Origin: Acidimicrobiales bacterium
GTDB lineage: Bacteria > Actinomycetota > Acidimicrobiia > Acidimicrobiales > Aldehydirespiratoraceae
Length of the DNA stretch: 64,000 nucleotides
Direction: 5' to 3'
Assembly: GCA_029263175.1 (NCBI GenBank)
Contig: JAJCXZ010000016.1
Coordinates: forward strand, 34,582 to 98,581
Shown here: in pieces, positions 59,519 through 64,000 of the stretch
Layout of the letters: every line of letters starts with the position of its first letter
Numbering within the stretch: the stretch's first letter is position 1
Made by a program: the position numbers and the translations under genes
The notes under the pieces: generated by a model
Database searches by the model: none
Seen by the model: the letters and a program-made list of their open reading frames with translations, nothing else
What the model was told of the DNA's origin: nothing

Positions 59519-60739
59519 CTCGCCGAGACGACCGGCGGCGGTATGCAGGGTGTACTCGTGGCGCAGCAATGCGGCCGTGGCGAGAGAGCCCGCGATCACC
59601 GCGGCGAGCAGGGCGACCTCGACCTGCAGGAACGCGTCGTCGGGGAACTGGAGCGCAATCGGGAAGACCACCATCGCCACCACAAAACCGACGACCGCCA
59701 GTCGGGTGTGGTCGAGGGCCACAAGACCGAGCGATAGGGAGAGCATCACCATCAGGCCGCCACCGCTACCGGCGAGGAGCGCCATGCTTCGCGCCCCGAT
59801 CACATCGCCGAACGCAGCCTTCACGATCCATGGGCCGATGAGGCCGCCCAACACCATCGACGTCACCGCCACGCCGACGACGCCGACGACGAGGCGCAGC
59901 TGAAGGCGGCGGAAACCTCGGAGATCCTCGTCCCCGGCCAGAGTTGCCAGGCTCGGCAGCAACGAGGCCTTCACCGCCTGGAAGAAGAACAGCGGAACCC
60001 GCGAGATGATGAGCCCGTTGAGGAAGACACCGGGCGCTTCATCGCCGAGTTCGTCGCCCACGATCGACAGCGCCACCGGGCCGACATTGAGCAGGAAGGC
60101 CTCTCCGATCGACGTCACGAGGAGCAAACCGAGTGCCGGGGTGAGTTCGTGGAGCGCGGCGGGCGGACCCGGGTTCACGAACGGTTTGACGCTTCGATAC
60201 GCAACCAACGCGCCGATGGCAAACGCGGCGGCCAACGAGAAGCCGAAGGCGCCTACCACTTCGAAACCGACGATCCCGAACCCGAAGGCGAGGAGGAAGC
60301 GAGAAATGCCTTCGGCGGCAAAGTATCGGCCGTACTCCTGGAACTTGTGCCGCCCCGAAAGGATGCCGCGGACCAGCTCGGCGACGCCGAAGGCCGCCAG
60401 CGACACGATGAGCGCGATCAGGAGATCGATGCGATGGTCGAGAAGCCCCGCCAATCCGAACGGCCACCAGGCGAGGATGCCCACCGTCAGGACAGCCATG
60501 GCCATGGCGCCGACGCGCGATGCTTGACGGAGTACCGGTGCGGAGCCCTCGCCTCGGCTCATCCGCCCCGCAGTGGCGCGAGCGACCTCTTGTTCGAGGG
60601 GTTGGAAGATGCCGGGGCCGAGGATGTAGACGAATCCCCACAACACCGCAAGACCGCCATATGCCTCGTCACCCAACGAACGCCGCGCGACCACCAGGAA
60701 CGCGTAGGTGGCCAGGCCATTGATCGCGAGCCCGACCAC
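59516..60739 (-). CDS. Wzx-like polysaccharide flippase (MOP superfamily)
   Basis: A protein of at least 407 residues with about 12 membrane helices; motifs include INGLATYAFLVVARRSLG, QPLEQEVARATA, GILSGRHKFQEYGRYF and LGLVALDHTRLAV, as in O-antigen/teichoic acid exporters. The GTG at 60739 starts inside the first helix. The frame stays open upstream for at least 37 codons (ETLIRRLLASVRERSPIPAG reads like a normal cytoplasmic N-terminus) but without ATG, GTG or TTG, so the true start may be a rare codon such as CTG at 60814. Confidence 0.83.
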   Translation of the reverse strand: MVGLAINGLATYAFLVVARRSLGDEAYGGLAVLWGFVYILGPGIFQPLEQEVARATAGRMSRGEGSAPVLRQASRVGAMAMAVLTVGILAWWPFGLAGLLDHRIDLLIALIVSLAAFGVAELVRGILSGRHKFQEYGRYFAAEGISRFLLAFGFGIVGFEVVGAFGFSLAAAFAIGALVAYRSVKPFVNPGPPAALHELTPALGLLLVTSIGEAFLLNVGPVALSIVGDELGDEAPGVFLNGLIISRVPLFFFQAVKASLLPSLATLAGDEDLRGFRRLQLRLVVGVVGVAVTSMVLGGLIGPWIVKAAFGDVIGARSMALLAGSGGGLMVMLSLSLGLVALDHTRLAVVGFVVAMVVFPIALQFPDDAFLQVEVALLAAVIAGSLATAALLRHEYTLHTAAGRLGE

Positions 60740-60911
60740 GATCGGCGAAGTGCCGGCCGGGATGGGACTTCGTTCTCGAACAGAAGCGAGCAGGCGGCGG
60801 ATCAGAGTCTCCAGAGACGCGGAAAGCCCGCAAGGCGGACCGGCCGAGCGTAGCGGGGCGCCTGTGGGCTATCGCGCACCGGAGCGCCGCCGCGACGGTC
60901 GCAAACTCGGG

Positions 60912-62078
60912 CTACGCCGGGGTGAAACTCGGCATGCAGAGACCGTCGAGCTCGACGATCTCGATGCGGTCGCGGTTCTCCCAGGTCACCTCGTTGCCGG
61001 GGTCGACGTTGAGCTTGAACTCGCGGAACGACATCTCCAGCGCGTCGAAGGCGACGAGTCGACCGCTGAGGCCGTCGCCGATGCCGAGAATGAGCTTGAT
61101 CGCCTCGAGCGCCTGGATGCTGCCGACTATTCCGGGCAGCACGCCGAGCACACCGGCCTCGGCGCAGGACGGGGCGAACTCCGCCGGCGGAGCTTCAGGA
61201 AGCATGTCGCGGTACGTCGGTCCCTGACGGGGATCGAACACGGTGATTTGGCCCTCGAACCGGAAGATCGAGCCGTGGACGACGGGGATGCCCAGCTTCA
61301 CCGATGCATCGTTCAGCAGGTAGCGGCTCGGGAAGTTGTCCGCCCCGTCGACGATCACGTCGAAGCCTTCGAGGATGCCCATGATGTTGTCGGCCCCGAG
61401 GCGGGTGTCGAAGGTGACCACATCGATGTCGGGGTTGAGCCTCGTGAGGGTCTTCTTGGCCGAGTCGACCTTGCGATCCCCGATGCGATCGAGGTTGTGA
61501 AGGATCTGGCGCTGAAGGTTTGACTCGTCGACGACATCCATATCGATGATGCCGATCGTGCCCACGCCGGCCGCGGCCAGATAGAGCGCGGCCGGGGAGC
61601 CGAGGCCACCGGCGCCGAGCAGCAAGACTTTGGCATCGAGCAGCTTTATCTGGCCCTCTTCGCCGATCTCAGGAACGAGCAGGTGGCGGGCGTAGCGGTT
61701 GCGCTGATCTCCATCAAGGGTACGAGGTCGGCTCCACTCCCGACCCTCGTCCTTCCACTTGTTGAAGCCACCGTCCATCGAGACCGTGTTGGCGTAGCCG
61801 AGCTGCTCGAGGGTCTGCACCGCAAAGGCGGAACGAACACCGCCGGCACACATCACCACGATCTTGGTGTCGCGGTCAGCCACCCGGTTCTCGATATTGG
61901 ACTCGAGTTGCCCACGAGGAATATGGATCGAACCAGGGATCGCTCCCTGCTCGAACTCATCGGGCTCGCGCACATCGAGCAGGACGTAGCCCTCAGCGAG
62001 AAGCGCCTCGCCCCGGGTCGTGTCGACCTCGTCGATCGCGGCCTTCGCCTGCTGAAGAAGTTCACGGAAACTAGCCAT
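60912..62078 (-). CDS. moeZ: rhodanese-ThiF fusion: sulfur-carrier protein adenylyl/sulfurtransferase (MoeZ/MoeB-like)
   Basis: A protein of 388 residues. Residues ~20-115 are a rhodanese domain (LLDVREPDEF; active loop CAGGVRS with Cys77). Residues ~125-370 are an E1-like ThiF domain: RYARHLLVPEIGEEGQ, GAGGLGSPAALYLAAAGVG (155-173), DESNLQRQILH and SCAEAGVLGVLPGIVG. It should adenylate and sulfurate a MoaD/ThiS/CysO-type carrier. Mycobacterial MoeZ has the reverse domain order. ATG 62078 has TAGGGT 7 nt upstream. Confidence 0.9.
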   Translation of the reverse strand: MASFRELLQQAKAAIDEVDTTRGEALLAEGYVLLDVREPDEFEQGAIPGSIHIPRGQLESNIENRVADRDTKIVVMCAGGVRSAFAVQTLEQLGYANTVSMDGGFNKWKDEGREWSRPRTLDGDQRNRYARHLLVPEIGEEGQIKLLDAKVLLLGAGGLGSPAALYLAAAGVGTIGIIDMDVVDESNLQRQILHNLDRIGDRKVDSAKKTLTRLNPDIDVVTFDTRLGADNIMGILEGFDVIVDGADNFPSRYLLNDASVKLGIPVVHGSIFRFEGQITVFDPRQGPTYRDMLPEAPPAEFAPSCAEAGVLGVLPGIVGSIQALEAIKLILGIGDGLSGRLVAFDALEMSFREFKLNVDPGNEVTWENRDRIEIVELDGLCMPSFTPA

Positions 62079-62085
62079 GCGAGAA

Positions 62086-62091
62086 ACCCTA
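62086..62091 (-). promoter_or_regulatory. -10 element TAGGGT for the rhodanese-ThiF gene
   Basis: TAGGGT on the minus strand, 7 nt before ATG 62078; no Shine-Dalgarno, so a leaderless transcript is predicted. Confidence 0.55.
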
Positions 62092-62137
62092 CCCAATCAG
62101 TCAAGAATAGCGACACTGCTCATTCAGACAATCTCAC

Positions 62138-62914
62138 TCAGACAATCTCCGGCAAAACCCCGGAGATCGACTCTCGGAGCACAACGTCGGCGTAGCGGTC
62201 ATAGGGCGTCGGCTCGAGGTTCACAATGATCAGCGCCGCTCCCGAGTTCTTCGCGATCGCCACACTCTCATTGATCGGGAACACCGCAAGCGACGATCCG
62301 ACAGCGAGAAAGACATCGCACTCCGCGGCCGCGACCTCGGCCCGTCGGAGATCTTCGGCGATGAGTGACTGCCCGAACGAGATGGTGGCGGACTTCAGGA
62401 TCCCACCGCACACCTCGCAGTGAGGATCCTTCTCCCCCGCCCGCACCCGGTCGAGAACCACCGACATCTCGGCGCGCCAATCACAATCCAGACAGCCGAC
62501 CTTGCGGGTCGTGCCGTGGATCTCAACCACCTTCTCCGGCGAACTGCCGGCCCGCTGATGGAGCTCGTCAACGTTTTGGGTGATGAGCGTGTGGAGTTTG
62601 CCTCGGCCCTCCAACGTGACAAGCGCTCGATGACCATCGTTGGGCTCGACGTCAGCCCACATCTCCCCCGACGTCCGTCGCTCCCAGTTCGCCCGCCGGA
62701 CCTCGGGATCCGCGATGTAGTGACGAATATTGGACGCCTTCTCGGCGGCGGGATTCTTGGTCCAGACACCATTGGGTCCCCGGAAGTCGGGAATGCCCGA
62801 ATCCGTGGAGATTCCCGCACCGGTCAGCACCGCGACCGCGACGGCTCGATCGAGGATCCGACGCGCCGCGTCACGAGCATCAGCACCCTGCGTGGGGTCG
62901 GTTTCGGCGGCCAT
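62138..62914 (-). CDS. Sir2-family NAD-dependent protein deacetylase
   Basis: A protein of 258 residues. GAGISTDSGIPDFRG (32-46), TQNVDELHQRAG (112-123), catalytic His133 in EIHGT, zinc cysteines C141/C144 and C166/C169, and VGSSLAVFP are all present, so the enzyme should be active. The long N-terminal helix and zinc pattern fit the class with broad deacetylase activity. In bacteria Sir2 often controls acyl-CoA synthetases; no such target is next to it. TAACCT lies 6 nt before the ATG. Confidence 0.94.
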   Translation of the reverse strand: MAAETDPTQGADARDAARRILDRAVAVAVLTGAGISTDSGIPDFRGPNGVWTKNPAAEKASNIRHYIADPEVRRANWERRTSGEMWADVEPNDGHRALVTLEGRGKLHTLITQNVDELHQRAGSSPEKVVEIHGTTRKVGCLDCDWRAEMSVVLDRVRAGEKDPHCEVCGGILKSATISFGQSLIAEDLRRAEVAAAECDVFLAVGSSLAVFPINESVAIAKNSGAALIIVNLEPTPYDRYADVVLRESISGVLPEIV

Positions 62915-62920
62915 CGCGGC

Positions 62921-62926
62921 AGGTTA
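62921..62926 (-). promoter_or_regulatory. -10 element TAACCT for the Sir2 gene
   Basis: TAACCT on the minus strand, 6 nt before ATG 62914; leaderless transcript predicted. Confidence 0.5.
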
Positions 62927-63012
62927 GCGAACTCTTGATTGACGCTGCGATGACGGGAACCCGTTGTAGTGACTAATGTCCGGGAAAGAACCCGATCGGG
63001 GGATGGAGACAT

Positions 63013-64000
63013 ATGCGACGGTTCCGAGCAGCGCTTCTGGCTGCGATCCTTGTCACCGTGGTGGCATCGCCACTGCTGGCGACTGCTGCGGCAGCACAAG
63101 ACGGCGACGATACGAACGGCGATGGCGTCGCCGATGACTTCGACGGCGATGGCGTCGCCGATGACCTCGACGGCGACTGCATCCCCGATGACTTCAACGG
63201 CGATGGCGTGCCGGATGCCGACATCAGTCAGTTGGAGTGTGCTGAGGGTGCCGGCGGCTCGTTGCCGGATCAGCTGGGCACGCAAGACGTCGCCCGCATC
63301 CTCGACTTCATCTACCTACAGTTTCCCGACTCCACCACCGATGATCCCGAACCCGACGGCTTCCCGAACATACCTCGCCTGATCGAGGGTGATGCCGAGA
63401 GTGGACCGAACTGGGAAGAGCTCGATCGGCTCCTGGGCGAACCCGGCGCTCGCGATCTCCTGCAGCTTCCCGATGACGACATCAACCAAGCAATGCTCGA
63501 ATTCGAGGACATCAACAATGTCGAGTTCACCGACCCGATCACCGGAGAAGTGGAGTTCGTCGCCACCCCGGAAGCGTTGCTCTACACCCTCAATCAGATC
63601 GCCCGGGCCGGCGGGGACCAGGGCCTGATCGCCGGGTCCGGATCCGCGCTGAAGGGCCCCTGCATGGGTCAGGCGTGGTCCTACGACAGCGACGGCCGGC
63701 CGCTCGATGTCGCCTTCGACTGGAACCGCGAGCTTCCGCCCTACACCTGGGATGAAGACGGAAACCTGAAGCAAGCCTTCACGTCCGATGATCCGTTCAT
63801 CGTCCACGTCGATGGCGCCGTGCTCTACACCGGAGTCGCGGGTGGCCTCCAGGACGGCACCGGGCCGTGGGAGCACGACTGGTTCATCAAGATGAACCTG
63901 CTCGGCTTCACCGGCACCAACATCGACGCCGGCGGCGACCCCAACTCCAACTACGAGAACCGCAACGCCGGCGCCGTCAACCTCCATGAGGATCTGCCTG
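63013..64000 (+). CDS. secreted protein with calcium-type DGDG repeats (3' end outside window)
   Basis: The frame is open from ATG 63013 to the window end (~329 codons), so the gene is cut off. A GGAG lies 4 nt upstream of the ATG. The signal peptide is about 30 residues (MRRFRAALLAAILVTVVASP, cleavage near AAAAQ). It is followed by four 9-residue repeats of the type (N/D)GDGVADDF, which resemble thrombospondin type-3 or EF-hand-like calcium loops. The remaining visible part is acidic and Trp-rich (GPWEHDWFIKMN) and I do not recognise it. Possibly a wall or matrix protein. Confidence 0.78.
   Translation, partial: MRRFRAALLAAILVTVVASPLLATAAAAQDGDDTNGDGVADDFDGDGVADDLDGDCIPDDFNGDGVPDADISQLECAEGAGGSLPDQLGTQDVARILDFIYLQFPDSTTDDPEPDGFPNIPRLIEGDAESGPNWEELDRLLGEPGARDLLQLPDDDINQAMLEFEDINNVEFTDPITGEVEFVATPEALLYTLNQIARAGGDQGLIAGSGSALKGPCMGQAWSYDSDGRPLDVAFDWNRELPPYTWDEDGNLKQAFTSDDPFIVHVDGAVLYTGVAGGLQDGTGPWEHDWFIKMNLLGFTGTNIDAGGDPNSNYENRNAGAVNLHEDLP
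63115..63222 (+). repeat. four 27-bp tandem repeats encoding (N/D)GDGVADDF
   Basis: Units at 63115-63141, 63142-63168, 63169-63195 and 63196-63222. The first two are nearly identical in DNA and the last two diverged. They encode acidic loops of calcium-binding type. Confidence 0.85.

Noticed and set aside
62124..62149. 12-bp direct repeat TCAGACAATCTC at the end of the Sir2 gene
   Set aside because: Two short copies only; no sign of an attachment site or mobile element.
1..64000. CRISPR arrays, tRNA/rRNA genes, insertion sequences, prophage genes
   Set aside because: No spaced repeats, no cloverleaf-like stretch in the gaps, and no transposase, integrase or phage proteins in any frame.

Overview
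This window is from a GC-rich actinobacterium, most likely of the class Acidimicrobiia (Ilumatobacter/Microtrichales-like). That placement is inferred from four signs. There are coenzyme F420 genes (cofD, cofE). Secreted proteins end in triple SLH-like modules with the 'ITTGTxPTxF ... TRxQxATFLWR' signature. A one-piece acyl-CoA carboxylase alpha subunit is present. Many start codons sit 6-9 nt behind a TANNNT hexamer, as in leaderless actinobacterial transcripts. Genes are packed tightly, with many ATGA, GTGA or TGATG overlaps. No gap between genes exceeds about 185 bp. I see no tRNA, rRNA, CRISPR array, IS element or prophage.

Layout. 1-0.9 kb: the end of ftsH and a membrane thioredoxin-like protein. 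0.86-5.4 kb (-): a very large GT2 membrane glycosyltransferase with a DUF5719-type partner. 5.4-9.0 kb (+): a GDP-6-deoxyhexose pair (rmd, gmd) followed by cofD-cofE. 9.0-15.4 kb (-): galE, a ManC-type nucleotidyltransferase, a His-rich membrane protein and three GT4 glycosyltransferases. 15.4-18.6 kb: a GDP-fucose synthase, then the UDP-glucose to UDP-glucuronate to UDP-xylose pair (ugd, uxs). 18.7-24.2 kb: an LCP ligase, birA, the biotin-dependent carboxylase alpha subunit and an LpdA-type flavoprotein. 24.3-46.7 kb: the main glycan factory, with many GT2/GT4 enzymes, a YfhO-like protein, a methyltransferase, an O-antigen ligase/polymerase, a Wzm/Wzt ABC exporter, a WcaJ-type initiating transferase and a CsaB-type pyruvyl transferase. 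46.8-48.0 kb: a UDP-HexNAc dehydrogenase. 48-54 kb: three secreted SLH-like proteins (subtilase; SpoIID/LytB and PGRP amidase in one operon). 54-60.7 kb: a DUF354 protein, an LPG-synthase-like flippase, complete rmlABCD and a Wzx-like flippase. 60.9-64 kb: a rhodanese-ThiF activating enzyme, Sir2, and the start of a secreted DGDG-repeat protein cut by the window end.

How it works together. The window supplies GDP-mannose-derived 6-deoxysugars (Rmd and Fcl branches), UDP-Gal, UDP-GlcA, UDP-Xyl, a UDP-HexNAcA and dTDP-L-rhamnose. Thirteen recognisable glycosyltransferases plus a DUF354 protein can use them. The glycans could start on undecaprenyl phosphate (WcaJ type), leave by an ABC exporter or a flippase/polymerase route, and be attached to the wall by LCP. 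CsaB-type pyruvylation could create the ligand for the SLH-like modules of the secreted proteins. These links are inference from gene content and proximity.
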